From Brienomyrus brachyistius (taxonomy: Eukaryota; Chordata; Actinopteri; Osteoglossiformes; Mormyridae), in assembly GCF_023856365.1 (NCBI RefSeq), contig NC_064551.1:1940501-2004500 (forward strand): a stretch of 64,000 nucleotides of DNA, written 5' to 3'. Position 1 is the stretch's first letter; every line of letters starts with the position of its first letter. Of the stretch, positions 12,577 through 26,100 are shown in pieces. Both the position numbers and the translations under genes were made by a program. The notes under the pieces are model-generated. The model saw only the letters and a program-made list of their open reading frames with translations. It made no database searches and was not told the origin of the DNA.

Positions 12577-14165
12577 TTCAGGGAGAAGGTGAGGAGGAGA
12601 GACAGACAGAGGCACATTAGAGTTTAAGGACATGCTTCAAACAAAGCACTTCCAGCCAGTGAAGACCTGATATTCAGCGGATGACAGGCCCTTGGGTACA
12701 TTCCTGAATCCTAAATGATTGTCATCATGCCCAGAGACAGGGTTCCTCTAGTTAAATACGAATATATTGTCATACAAAGTATTGTGTCATTTATAAGTGA
12801 ATGTACATAGATACACATGCCTGCCCATTACAGTAGCATCTTTCTGCTAATCGTCATTATTACAGACCATGAGGACTCATCAGTGCGATGCAGTGTGTGC
12901 AGGTTCCCTCAGTTCTGAGACAGGCTGCGCTTCAGAATCAGCTGGAGAACCTACACACACTGCAGGCTGCGAAGCTGTCAGGTTAAATCTCACTGCATAA
13001 AAACACGATTTCTATTATTACCTCACACGCAGTGCCGGTGTTACTATAGTTTTGCTTTCTTGATTTAGTTTTTGTATTTTCATATTACTTTCAGTTTGAA
13101 ATCCAGTTTAGTTTTAGTTTTCACTGTGGTTTTATTAGTTTTTATTAGTCTCAATTGCAAAGACATATTTCTGTTCAGTTTTTGTATATTTTCGCTTCAT
13201 TTTAAGTTTTACTAATTTTATTGTTATGGAGCTGTAGAGCTCTTTGCTGTATCTGATCTTCAGAGAATCCTACATGAAAACACAGTGCACACAATGTACT
13301 GATGTCCTCTGAATGGACAAAATGTGTTCTGGGAGTCATTCATGGTTTACAAGGAACATGGTGAGAGACCAGTTTAAAGTGTTACAGTAGCTAAAGTTTA
13401 TTAAGAATGGAAACAAAGTATTTGACTTTTTTTTGTTTTATATCAGTTAGTTTCAGATGCCATATATGTAGTTTTTGTTTGGTTGTAATTTTTTAAATTT
13501 ATTTTTGTGTATTATTTTATTTTGTTTTACGGAAAAGTTTTCATTAACAATAACAACCCTGCGCAGTACTGAAGTATTCCTGCCATAGCCTATATCCAGC
13601 CTTCTTCCCCATTTAGTGCACATTATGCATTGTTATTCTGCATTATAATAATTATCTGGGTAATAACTGGGTGGTGTGCAGGTTAGCGATTCTTCACTCA
13701 GACACCCAGATGGCTTCAGAACTGTCCTCTCCAGTAAGGGTTAAAGGGACGTGTCAGTCGGTATCAGTTAAAATCACAGGTGTGTCAGGATGCCTTCATA
13801 AGGGGCCTGTTTCTCTGGATGTATAAGTGCAGAAGTTCATTCCAGTGTTAGTGCACTTCATACAGCAGGGTAGGAGATGTATTAACTTGTCTATACCTGG
13901 ACCGTGTGCTACCTACGGAGCAGTCAGCACCTGATATCGTTTTGAAACATTTCAGTAGCAACTGAAATATAGAAGATTTTAATTATTATTTTTCCTTCTA
14001 TGAGACACTTTCCAACATTTATAAATAAGCATTTTAATGTGATCATGGCTACCTCTTACATTTTTATACAGCATTTGTGATGTTCGGTCAACTTTGGATA
14101 ACTGTCCATGTTCAACAATGTTAGCTTTAATATCTCACATAGAAATCCGATGGTGTCAAATTGAG

Positions 14166-17100
14166 TTAATTTTTATCGAAAATAAATCTCACAGCCTTCT
14201 TATGATTAAACAATGTTTGGTTCGTCCGTCTTTTACAAGGAAGGACTTTTTGGTGTCTGTGGCCCATCTGAAGGTGGTGGATACTCACCACAGACTGTGT
14301 GGGCCGTGAGGGGGCAGAGGCGATGGGGTTGATGATGATGCTGCTCATGATCTTGCTGGGGGAGCTCTTTCCAGTCACGGGGACGCTGTGACTTGGAGAT
14401 CGCCGAACGGTACCCGTGACCTCTTTGTTGACCGTTGCCATGGTGACAGGCCTCACCGTGATGGAGGGTCCAGCCTCCGTCAGCCGCTTGAATGGCGCTG
14501 CCAGGTGGATGTGGATTTTGTTGTCCTCCGTGGTGATGATGTTGCCGTTGGAGCTGTACTTTCGGGTGGGTGTGGCTGCGCCCTGCTTATCGGGGGCCAT
14601 CTTCAGCACCTTGCGGCCTGTGAAGGGCTCCCGCGTCTCCGTCGAGCTGGTGGAGTCAGAAATGGGGGAGGTGCTGACAGTTATGATGGAGACTGGGGAC
14701 AGAGGTGATGAAGTTGGCTGGTCTCTCTCTGGCGATTTGGCCCTGGAAATAGCAGTGATCGTGACGGGCGACTTGGTCCGCTCTGCATCCTGTCCCCCTG
14801 CAATCTCAGGGCCATTGTTTCTGGGTGATACCTTAGTGGGTGTGGGGACAATGGTGATCCGTGGCGCCTGCAGACCCAGGGTGGGGATTATGGTTGTGCT
14901 GGAAAAGAAGTCCTCCGCACGGGGGCCGGTGATCTCCAGCGTAGCCCTGCTGTTTTCATGGTCCGGCGTTACCTTGATGTGCAGAGGCCGTCCTGGCATC
15001 TGGGACACGGTCATCTCGGGCTCCTCGTTACTGTGATTTGTTTTTTCCTGTCTGCCGCGGCTGACTGTGTCCTTCTTTCTCATCCAGGGTGTCCATGATT
15101 TACTGATGTTCATCTCACTGGCGGCGGGGGGGTAGCGCTCCAGAACGGGCTTCTTCAGGCCTTTCTGCCGAAGGTTGCTCATGATGTGGTTTTCCTCGAG
15201 GACAGATTTCCTGATGAACACAGCTGCCGTGTCCTCCTCCGCAGACTCGCTAGTGCCTGCATCAGTCTGAACCCCTGTGGAAGCTAAAGGCACATCTACC
15301 ATCCGCCTGCCGTTAACACTGGGCCGCAGAGCACGGCTGTACCGCTTGGTCACCTCCAGTTCCTTGGTGAGGTTGATAACCTCCTGGTTCATGTTTTTCT
15401 TTTTGTTCTCTTCTTCGATGAACCTCTGCTGTAGAACAGAGTATTCTACCTGAAGCTGAGTCAGCTGGTCCTCTTTGTTCATGAGCTCATGAATCTTCTC
15501 CTTGAGAGCTTGGACATCGGCCTGAAGGTCCCTTGTTTTAGCTTCTTCTATCTTGCATCGCTGTCTCAGCTCTGCTTCCTGACTCACGGCCTCTCCCTTC
15601 TCAATGGCTTTGTTCCTGGCGATCTGAGCCTTCATTTCCTCCAGCAACTGAGAGAGCACATTTGTCTTGTCTTGTTCTGTCCTGAACTTCCTCTCTAGCA
15701 AGTCATACTCATCCTCAGTCTTCATCAGATCCCCTTCCACAACCTCAAGCTGCTGCAAACGATTCTTTAGCCTTTCGATCTCCATTGTGAGCTCCTTAAC
15801 TTTATTATCTTCACTTCCAAGTCTTCCAAGCTCTATCTTGATCCTGCCTCTAGCAGATTCCCGATCGGCTTCCTCTAAGCTGTCCAGCCTCTTCCTCATT
15901 CGAATAGCTTCCGAGCTCAGATTATGGCACTTCTCCTCTTCACATGCTAGCTTGCACTTGAGTTCCTCATTCTCCTTTGTGAGGTCTGTCACCTTAGCTT
16001 CCATTTCTGATTTTAATTTGAGAAGCTTTTTGCTCTCCTCAATCAGCTTCTCTGTAACCTCAGTGACCTTGGCTTCCTCTGCTTTAAAGTTCTTATTCAA
16101 ATCCTCATTCTTCTTTTCCATGTGTTTAATTCTTTCTGCCATATTCTTTCTTTCGTCTACCAGTATCACGGTGAAAGACTTCAGCTTCTGTAGATCGTCC
16201 TTTAAACTATTTTCGGCCTTTTCAAGTCGTGATTCTGAAGACTCTAGTTCCTTGACTCTGTTTTTCATCGTCTCCAGATCTCTAGTCATCTCTTTTGTCA
16301 GACTTTTCTCTTTTTCCAACGTGACGTGCAGCCGCTCACATTCCGATCTGTTCCGATTAAACACCACCTCCAGCTTTTCCATCTCAGCCATTCTCTTCTG
16401 CAGTTTCTCCACTTCTTGCTTTAGATCCCTGCTGCTGTTCTCCTCATCCTGCAGTCTCCTCTGTAGCTCCCTGCACCGAGATTCTGTCTTCATGATCTCT
16501 TCATCTTTGCCTTCCATCTCCAGGACCCTCTTGCGCAGGTTCTCCAGCTCAGCCATCAGGCTTGAGTTGCCACATTCCCCCCTGCTGATCTTGTCCCTCA
16601 GCTCCTGCAGCTCCTCCTCAGACTTCTGCAGAATCTTGTTGCTTTGTTCAAGCTCTTCGAGATGTCGACTAAGGCTAGCCAGCTTCTGTTGTAGCTGTCG
16701 GTTTTGGGTCTCCTGGACGGCCAGCTTTGCAATCATCTCTTCATGGTCTTGCACAAACTTAGTTGCCTTGTGCTCCAGCTCCAACTGAAGCTTAAGAATT
16801 CTTTGACCGTCCTCTTCGCTCTTTCTGCTAATGGTTTCCACCCTCTGCTCTTTCTCACGGAGCTTCTTGTTGAGATCTTGGAATTTCTGGGCCTGCTGAC
16901 CAATCTGCTCCACGTGTAATTGCCTCTCATCCACCAGCATTAGGGCAAAGGACTTCAGTTTGGCCAGTTCCTCTCTCACCTTCTCCAGTCGCTGTTTGTG
17001 ATCCTTGTCTTTACGTGCCTGACATGCCTTTTCTTGTTCCAGAAGCCTCTTTAATCTAAAAAAGAAACGGAAACATACATAGAGACATCATTTGGATCAT

Positions 17101-20100
17101 TGCTTTATTCTCCGATCGTATATATTAAATGCTAATCATGGTGCAAATCCAACAGTAGACCAATATAGAAAATATAATCGAATGAGGACTCAGGATTGTA
17201 TCACCACTATGCACTAGTGCTCTATACACCTTTCAAACATGAGAAAAAACATCATACAAACGGTGCCTGCAACTCCGGTCTTGGGTGCCTTTCAAACACT
17301 TGTACGAAGCTCACCTCACATTTCCATGAGCATTTTCACATCCACATCTGTATTTGCTTTTACAGCAGAGATTTTGTTCATTATTAAAGGGATCTGTCGA
17401 GAAAATCTTAGTCCAAAGTATTACAAGATGTTAAGCATACCTACGCCAAAAATTCAGAAGTGAAATTGTGAAAATTGTGCCACTGGAGATTAGACCTTTA
17501 CAGTTCTCAGTCTACTGTTTGCATGCAGCTGGTGCCATAATCGGCAGAATCGGCATCACGGTGTGCTGGATGTGGTGCAGGGAAAGAGGATAAATTGAAA
17601 AAGGCATGACGGGAATGAACAAAGGAATACTCCAGATTAGAGAGAGAGAGAGACCCCATGTGACTCTCAGAGAGAGACCTCATGTGACTCTCAGAGAGCG
17701 GCCGGCGAGCCTCTCCCACATGCGCTAGCACCGAGCTGAAGAGATGAAACACGCTGCAGTGAAAATTGCAAGCTCTCTTCTGCTGTTCCAAAACATTCTA
17801 TTTGAATCATGACCCAAAATGATCCTTTGTCAACATGTGGGGTTTCCTGCAAACCATTCCCGTTCTCTTCACACGGGATGTGTGTGTCACTGCCTGCGAC
17901 AAGTCCCTGCAACCAGAGAACAAGTAACCGAAACTGGACCATGAAAATGAGGCATCCTGGCTCACTTTGCGGATGACTGCCTCAGTGTCGTCTTTAATAA
18001 TCCCTCAGTTTACATCGCGAGTAAAACCTCCCTGTGTCGATGGAGGCACCGACTTGCTTTCTGAAGCAAGTTAATAATTTTTCAAACTTACCCTCTAGCC
18101 AGGTTGCTCTGCACATTATCTTTCCGTAGCTAATGTGCTTTAAGTTCTGCTGCAGCGGTGCCTCCACAGCTTCTGCTTCTCCACGGGGAATAAGCCATCA
18201 CATTCCAGCCATGTCATCAGAACAATGAAAGGTGAATGTTGTGTAAAATAGCAATGGACCACGGACTGATGATGTCATCACGCCCATATATGGCTCGGAA
18301 TTGTGCCGTTCTAGTTTGGACACAGAGGGGGAGGGACTTAAACTAAGAGGAAGGCATTTATTGCTCTTTACTCTTTTTTTCCTCTTTTTTTGCAGCTGGC
18401 AAACGGGGATCCTGTTTAGTGAACAGAAACATATGATTGTTGCAGATAAATGTGCAAATATCTGGGTAATAATGGCTTCCCCTTCCGCTAAAACTGTTAT
18501 CCATGACCCAGAACAGTTTGGTCACCCAGCATGTTAGCACAGAAACCAGGCAGCGATGTCTGCGTGAAGCTGGGATCTGAAAAAGGCAACATATCCAACA
18601 GACACTGCATTTCGTCGCTCCACAATCAGAATAGAGTGCAAAACGATAAGACCCCCGATCATGGGTGAAGGTGGGAGCCTGTTCATTCATGTATGTTACT
18701 TAATCTTCTTCCATGTGCTGATTGCTGTGCAGTATGTCAGATAGTGCGAGGGGAATCCCGCGAGAGAGCCCGTCTGTCGAGGCTGTGTGATGAGATATAA
18801 ATCTATTATTATCTGTGTTTCTGCTGGTTTTACTGCTGTAAGTCTTACATAAACTAACCACTGACTTCTGTCTGGTCTCATTTATTTGTTATTTATTTAA
18901 TCAACATATTACTTTTATAAAAAAAATGCCTCTCTGTCCTCAATTTAATTTTCAGTTGTTTGAAAAAATACTTAAGATTCTTTTGGCTTTGAAACATTAC
19001 ATTTGCTAATATTTTATAATTATATAATATTTTATCATATAGCATGATGACATTTTATATTATCCCCGTCTATCTAACCAGCTTGATGTTCTTGATTGTT
19101 TTGCATGGCACCTGAAAGTTAATTCTGTATATGTTCAATTGCTTTCAAATAAATAATCAATTCTGATTTCAAATGGTTGTCTCAAATGCCAACAACGGAT
19201 TGGTTTGCTAATAGATGAACAGCAGTAAGGAAGGGCAGGTAGAGAGTGTCAGACAGATATTTGGCAGGTAGACACTTCATGGAACCTTTGAGCACAGCTA
19301 AAAGCACCGGAATATGCAGAGAACTGGGTTTAGCTTGCGTATAACAATGAACCTTACTTTGTATGACACTCAAAAGGCACATCTACCTCAATCGCATGTC
19401 TTGTTGGGCCTTGTTGAGCTGCTCGCATAACTTTACACATAACAGCTACATTTGTTTAATCCTCAGGTTAAGTTCTGCGTCCACATTACACTAAGGTGCA
19501 GAGTTAATCACTTTTAGGTACACGTCCACCTTTACTTTGCAACTCTGGGCTGATTCAAAATGTCCCAAATATACGGACATGCTGGAATAGTTTAGGATAA
19601 TGGATCCACTGAGCATACAGTAACTCTTCAGCTTGACAAAGATATTTGTTTGGCAATTTCTGTCCTTGACCTGACAACCAGCAACATCAGTGCAATGGCC
19701 TCTGCTCCCACTGGGGCCCATAAATACACCATTCATCTGCATATTGAACGTTGCAGAAGCATTTTAACCCCTCTTAGCATAAACTAAAAAGCCGCGTACA
19801 CCTCTACTTGTGTAAATTAGATTTACATAAATCTGAACCGACGTGAGAAATCCCCACCGTACACAGCACTTACAGACAGCGCTCGCACAAGCACATCAAG
19901 TACAAGTTGGTGCAGCCAGCCGCTGTCCTGGTTCCCGCGTGTCTCGTTCTGTGAACACACCTATTCTAAATAGTGTAGCGCTTTATACAAATGAAAAGAA
20001 TTCATTTCATTGACTAAGCCTATCTTTTATTACAATATTCAATATATCTGGCAGTTACTAGAGAATTATACTAAATGTGTAATTTCATTCCTTTGATTGT

Positions 20101-23100
20101 AACAAATGCCTCCGTTTAGTTACGGTCAGCTAAGACAGGTTACTGGGCAACGTTACACAGCTGTCAGGTTTGGTCAGCTGGCTGGAGCGAGATTTTCAAT
20201 GCAAGACAAATCTGTACACACATTTACATGTATGCCACAGATTCATTTTTTTATTTTACCTTCTATTTACCTTGCAAATAGTCTGCAGGGTTTGCAAATT
20301 GGCCCAACACTTTTGATGTAGCTCATTTTAGGTTTATAATGGAATAATATAAATTTGCCATAAGATTTCTAGTGTGAGCGACCCTGCAGCTTGTGAACCA
20401 GGCCCTAAGGTCTTACATACAAAGGGAACACAGAGGTGCAAATTGAGAGTTGTGTTAGGCTGATGTTAGGCTGTGTTAGGTTATGCCAAATGGGGCAGGG
20501 GGGGGGGAATCTGACATATGACTTTTGATTTACGTAAGGGATTGAAAAATGGTCTAAGTGCGCAAGTTGAGGATTGCCTGTACTATGTTACTCTGAAGCA
20601 TCACGCCGCCTGAGGAATTCACCTATAGTGACTATAAAAAGGCCGTACCCCATTAATAGCATTATGACATCCTGGATAGTAAAAAGCAGGATGTTTCTCT
20701 GGAACAGGCCACCTGATATTTATGCCCTGGAATTCTCCATCTCGTTAGCACCTTCCGATGTAGTGCGCTAAAATAACGCTCGCTTCGCCGCGTGGAAAAT
20801 ATGAGCCCTGAGACCTTGGCTGACCTTCGTGTGATCCAGAGCCTCGTTTGGTGCTCGGTCAGAAGCAAAGGTGAGCGGGTAAATGGAGCAGGAAAACTCA
20901 CTCGTAAGACGGTTCTGCGATAATGTCTGTGTTGCTGGTGTTCAGTGGGGTTTCTTCTGGAGCTGGTTATGGACGTTACCTGCTGTGATAGTAACAGACA
21001 CTAAGAACAGTCAGGCTAAGGCCAGTATTGCTTTCTTCCAGCAGCAGATTAGTACAATCTCATTACGGATGACTATTCCAAGCAACAATATTTAGTTTTC
21101 TTTGGAGTTAAGCCAACCTGCAAAGTTTTTATTCCTGTATATGCATCTATTCTTACGACCCTGATGTCAAGCTTACCTACTGTGTTAGAGTAACTGTTAA
21201 TTTCCCTGCCCTGACTGTGCTCATGTCTTGCCCCTCAGTGTTCCCTAAAATTAGTTACATCAAAATTGTTGGGCCAATTTGCAAACCCTAAAGACTATTT
21301 CCAAGGTAATGGTCTCGATTTGAAAGTCTCACTCCAGCCAGCGGACCAAAGCTGGCAGCCCTGAGCTTGAGTGTTTCTTGCGTTGGCTGGTTCTGGCGTA
21401 GGTCCACGTGGTGTTTTCGCAAAGGCCGTGTCTGCATCCTCCCCGTTCCATCAATTCTTTGTCTACCTCATGCATCACCTAGTTAAAGTTGTGACTTTGT
21501 AAAGGGAAATTCCTAAATGCCACAGAAGGATCAGATCTATTCATAGATGAGCTGCTGGCGGAAGGTTATCAACAGCAGAGGAGTGACATCACGGTCTTGG
21601 GCCACATGGCGAAGGTAAATATGCCATGGATTGCTCCAGAATGGTGCTCTAGCTATAGAAATGGGAGGACTGAGACATGTATAGAAATGGGAGGACTGAC
21701 ACATGTATAGAAATGGGAGGACTGAGACATGTATAGAAATGGGAGGACTGACACATGTATAAAAAAGGGAAGACAGACGTATAGAAATAGGAAGACAGAC
21801 ATGTATGGCTCTCAAATGGGATTAAGAGGAAAAGGACATACTATCCATGGCTTTTCAAATACATTGAGAGAAGATCCATCTTTGTAATTTGAACAAACTG
21901 ATTCTCCATTTGTCCTAAACAAAACCAAGTGCACTCAAATCCTGATAAACAAAACTGATGGATTTTAGTGGTTTTCCCATTCAAATTAATGGCTGATGTA
22001 ACAGACTGGTGCATTTGGGTTGGTCCGAAATCATGACTCTGAAGAGGGCTTCTGTAGGGCAACACTAAGGTATTAAAGTCCCATATGACACAGAGTGGGG
22101 GGCAGAAGTGGTTCTGGTGGTGCAGAAAGGTTAGGGCTGCATGCACGAATAAGAAGGCCTGTACAAAGTTGCTATTGTCTCGCTGGCATTGTCCGTGCAA
22201 GCCTGAGTGGCCTCTTTGGTCAGGTGATCGATGACATCAGCAGACAGGAAGCCAGGCGATGACCACAGAGGGCTGGAATGCATTATCGCATCAGGCTGAG
22301 AGACTGCGAGTCCCCTTACTTACTTTTTAGTCAGGTGGTCTAGGTGAGATAAGGAATTTTTCATTTTTTCAGTGGACAGCACAGTTTATAGTAATATAGA
22401 AGTCTACATAAAATGTGGTTTTAGTGGATTTTGGCACACAAACAAAACATTCTTCATATTTGTCAATATTTAGCAAATTTTGTTTTTATTTTGGAAAATT
22501 TTTGAAGAGAGTGCGTTGTTAAAACGCATCGATAGATGGCTTTATGCTTGTATTTCTTGTTGAGTGCTATTGAATTCTTCTCTTTGTATATCATTCTTGT
22601 GATATCACTGCAGTTTCTGGTCGGCAGCCTGCTTAAGCAACGGCTAATGGACCATGGTGAGATGATGGGCTGTCATTAGCCCAGCACGGTTAGCAGAGTG
22701 TGAGCAGGCAATTGGAAGGCCCAACCCGGGGGGGGCATTTAGGCAGAACAGCATGCAGACGTATCTCCTTGGAGGCGCTGGGCTCTCGGATCCCTGCAAA
22801 TGCTTCACAGAGCTGCTGGGATGGAACCCCATCAAGGAATTTGCTACAGACCCATGCAATAACTAATTAACTAAATGCTTAGTTATGAAGAATTTAATAC
22901 ATTGATTTTTTTTGTGGGGGCGGCATGGTGGTGCAGTGGTTAGCACTGTTGCCTCACACCTTTGGGACCCGGGTTCGAGTCTCCGCCTGGGTCACATGTG
23001 TGCGGAGTTTGCATGTTCTCCCCATGTCATTGTGGGGTTTCCTCCGGGTACTCCGGTTTCCCCCCACAGTCCAAAAACATGCTGAGGCTGATTGGAGTTG

Positions 23101-26100
23101 CTAAATTGCCCATAGGTGTGCATGTGTGAGTGAATGGTGTGTGAGTGTGCCCTGCGATGGGTTGGCCCCCCATCCTGGGTTGTTCCCTGCCTCGTGCCCA
23201 TTGCTTCCAGGATAGGCTCTGGACCCCCCGCGACCCAGTAGGATAAGCGGTTTGGAAAATGGATGGATGGATTTTTTTGTATGGCAGCAATACTTTGAAA
23301 ACACTTTCATGGCAGAATCTGATTCATCTATTAAAAACATTTAAGTCTTTTTGGACTTCTAGCCAATAAATCCTCCTCAAATGTCATACAGTACAATATG
23401 TTTTTTTAATGAAATCATACGTTTTTGCATGCAGGTCCAGTGGAATACTTCTTTTTGCATATCATCCCATTTTGCTTATAGCTGAGAGCGAAGCTAGGGT
23501 CCGATTACAGGGCCATTTATCCAGCCCCCCCAGAGATTTGTGGGGGATTGAGGGCCCAATGGACATGAGACTATTCTGCTGAGGGCCAGATGGAAGCCAG
23601 TGATCTTTCAATCACAGGCACAGAGGCCCGACCCGCTGAGTCACACTGCACCCACCCCCCCATGGAAGTTCTTTTTCAGCCACAATCCAAGCATGAACTA
23701 CAAAGAGATTCTTGTTTTCCCGCAAGGCTTTGCTATAGATGAGGCCTGCAGGTGATTCATCCACGTAAAGTGGAGCCACAGTGGCCCCCAGGCACAGCGA
23801 AGTTAACCCTCTTCCACATGATTTTTCACACTGGATAATTATTAAGTTTTGCGGGACAGACAGGCTAGAGGCGCAGCTCCAGGCAGGGCAGGTAGATGGC
23901 GCCGATAGGGATCGGCAGCTGTGCTGCGCTTATCAGACGGGATCGGATCATGTCACACTGGGTAGCCGAGCTCCACCCACTGTGAAGGGTAACCCCACCC
24001 ACAGACAGGGAGGGACGGCCTACCACTGTCTGCTACAGGGTGCGGGATGGGAATGAAGCCGGCCCACATTTATACAAAGGCCAAGTACAAAACACTGAAC
24101 CTTAACCCACTGGCTGGTAAAAACAACCTGCATGTCAGACTGCATTTTTGCTGAACTAGCTCAGTTGGCTAGTAGCTAACATTCTGTATACACCCTGCCT
24201 CACCTCTCCCTGTCCTGCTCCAGCAGGCTGGTAAAGTCGTCACTCTTGTTCATGTAGTCCACATGCTTGCGCTTCTCCTTGTCCAGCTCATGGATGGTGC
24301 GCCGGTGGCACTTCTCAGCTATCAGCAGCTGCTCCAGCATCCTCCGATACGTCTCACGGTGCTTCTCCTCCAGGTGATCCAGCTGCGAACAGCAGCAATA
24401 AGATCCTTAAGGAATCTGCCACTGGCTTCGGCTGCCATTGATCACATCGAGGCTCTATGAACTCAAGAAGCCAAGGAGGACGCATGGGAATCCTCTGAAC
24501 CCCTCAGATCAGGACCTCGATGTTTGCAGTGCAGCCAAAAGCCAGTAAATAGCCGTTGGGTCATTTCAGGATGGTCACCTACCTTTACCATTGGCAGCTG
24601 GTACACGTCGTCGCTGAGGGACTTGGTGAATAGCCCGTCCCGCTGCAGGGCCTGCAGGACGCGGGAGGGAGTCGCTGAGCCGTACTGCTCTTCCAGGGCC
24701 TCTGGGCGGAGCCGCTCCGACTTCAGCATGTGAATGACGTCATCCCGCGCCTGCAGAGAAAGTCGGTCACAGATAACAGGCCTTGATGGGATGGAGTCGC
24801 GGGAGACAACTACAGGTTTCCAAGACCGTCATCAGCTTCTCGTTACTTTTACAAAGTAAAAATTTAATTGCATGGTTCTAACATGTACATGCTTTTTACT
24901 GTGTATGTGACAATAAACTTCTTGAACTTGAACATATCGGAATCTATCCATGTCATTCCAACATGCACCAATAGGTGGAGCAAGAGTTCCATTTTTCTCA
25001 TAAAGTCAATCAAGTCACGCTCAGCCCTCAGCCAAATAATGCACTATTTCTCATAAATGATTCTTCAGTGATTTCTGCTACTCATATATGTTGCTTTCTA
25101 ATAATGCAATACCAAAAAGTAAGGCTGTACAAAGAACGTGAGGTAGACGTCATGTAGCAGAGTTGCAATTAATCCTATTTTGGAAAAGTTGAGTTGAAAA
25201 GTAAGTGAAAATGGGTCTGGAGGTAGAGGCCAAATCATGTCCCAACCATAAGTACCCAAGCTTTCTGTACCAAAGCATCCGTTCATCAGACACACTTGTG
25301 TTTGGAGCTAAGCAGCATTAAACATTTATGCATCTTTCTTACAGCGGGGCAAACCATTTCCAGATTGTGGGTGACATTTTTTCCAAAGTCACTGTCAATA
25401 CAACTAGATCAGTGGTTGCCCACGCCTAGTAGCCCACAGCGAGCCAATCAGTAGCTTGTATGGCAATTAGCAGAAATTTTAGGTTTTGTCTTGGATGATC
25501 AGCCCCGAGTGGCACACCGCACCACACTGTACAGTGCATGTGAAAGGGGAATTTTTCCATTGCTACCCCCAGCACCCCCCAAAAAGGGTGGAAGACCCCT
25601 GGCCCAGATGGTCTCGCACTGTAAGCCTGGGAGCCTTTAGCGACGCACCTGCTAACAGTGTTAGCGTGCGCCATGCGCGAACGAGCCAGCGGAAACATGG
25701 GCAAGTCGCTAAGTGGATCAGCGGGGGGGCTGGAGAAGAGTGGGCAACACACAGCTGCGCCATCACTCTCCAGGCGGCCATTAATAAACAAAACTCCATC
25801 AGAAAATAATTATGGGGCCCCGGTACGAGCGACTTCCTGTCTCCGCCGGCCGCTCCTCTGGGACGGCATGATGAAGGTCTGCCGGCTAAATGAACCCTGA
25901 AGTGCCGCAGCCAGACAGAGGCAGTTCCGACTGGTAAAAAAGGGGCTTCTTGCATTTGCGCGTGAAAGGCTGGCTACCTGCACCTCGCCCTCCATGACTC
26001 CCAGCAGCTTCAGCAGGGCCTCTTTGGGAAGCTCCTTCAGTCCTGGTTTTTGTACCCCGGACTCTGGGCTTTTCTGAGGTCCTTTTGCCGTCCTGGCTGA

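Larger units (their letters stand above)
9071..14165. other. Intergenic region between TMEM30A and FILIP1
   Basis: About 5 kb with no gene I can support. It holds a 15-bp tandem repeat (10247-10303), a run of 20 G at 12557-12576, and a T-rich strand-biased stretch (about 13050-13530). A GC-rich block at 12190-12620 gives open frames on both strands but matches no family. I looked here for the last FILIP1 exon and did not find it. Confidence 0.5.
17056..24203 (-). other. Large FILIP1 intron (about 7.1 kb)
   Basis: Non-coding apart from repeats listed separately: the 20265/21310 inverted-repeat pair, the 26-bp tandem array and a SINE. A GA-rich patch with two copies of ATGTGACTCTCAGAGAG lies at 17640-17698. 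No other gene was recognised. Confidence 0.6.

Noticed and set aside
12186..12617. 143-codon minus-strand and 108-codon plus-strand frames
   Set aside because: Overlapping frames in a GC-rich, homopolymer-bearing block with no homology; tested as the FILIP1 last exon and did not match.
13030..13562. T-rich segment as a DNA transposon
   Set aside because: The supposed ends pair too weakly to call TIRs; it is left as strand-biased low-complexity DNA.
14416..15036. 206-codon plus-strand open frame
   Set aside because: Antisense shadow of the FILIP1 C-terminal tail; no family match.
15667..16788. 373-codon plus-strand open frame opposite FILIP1
   Set aside because: Antisense shadow of the coiled-coil exon; the Ser/Leu-rich product reflects Glu/Lys/Arg codons read backwards.
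22929..22982. tRNA gene suggested by A and B boxes
   Set aside because: The boxes belong to a SINE head; no cloverleaf with anticodon stem and acceptor pairing is seen.
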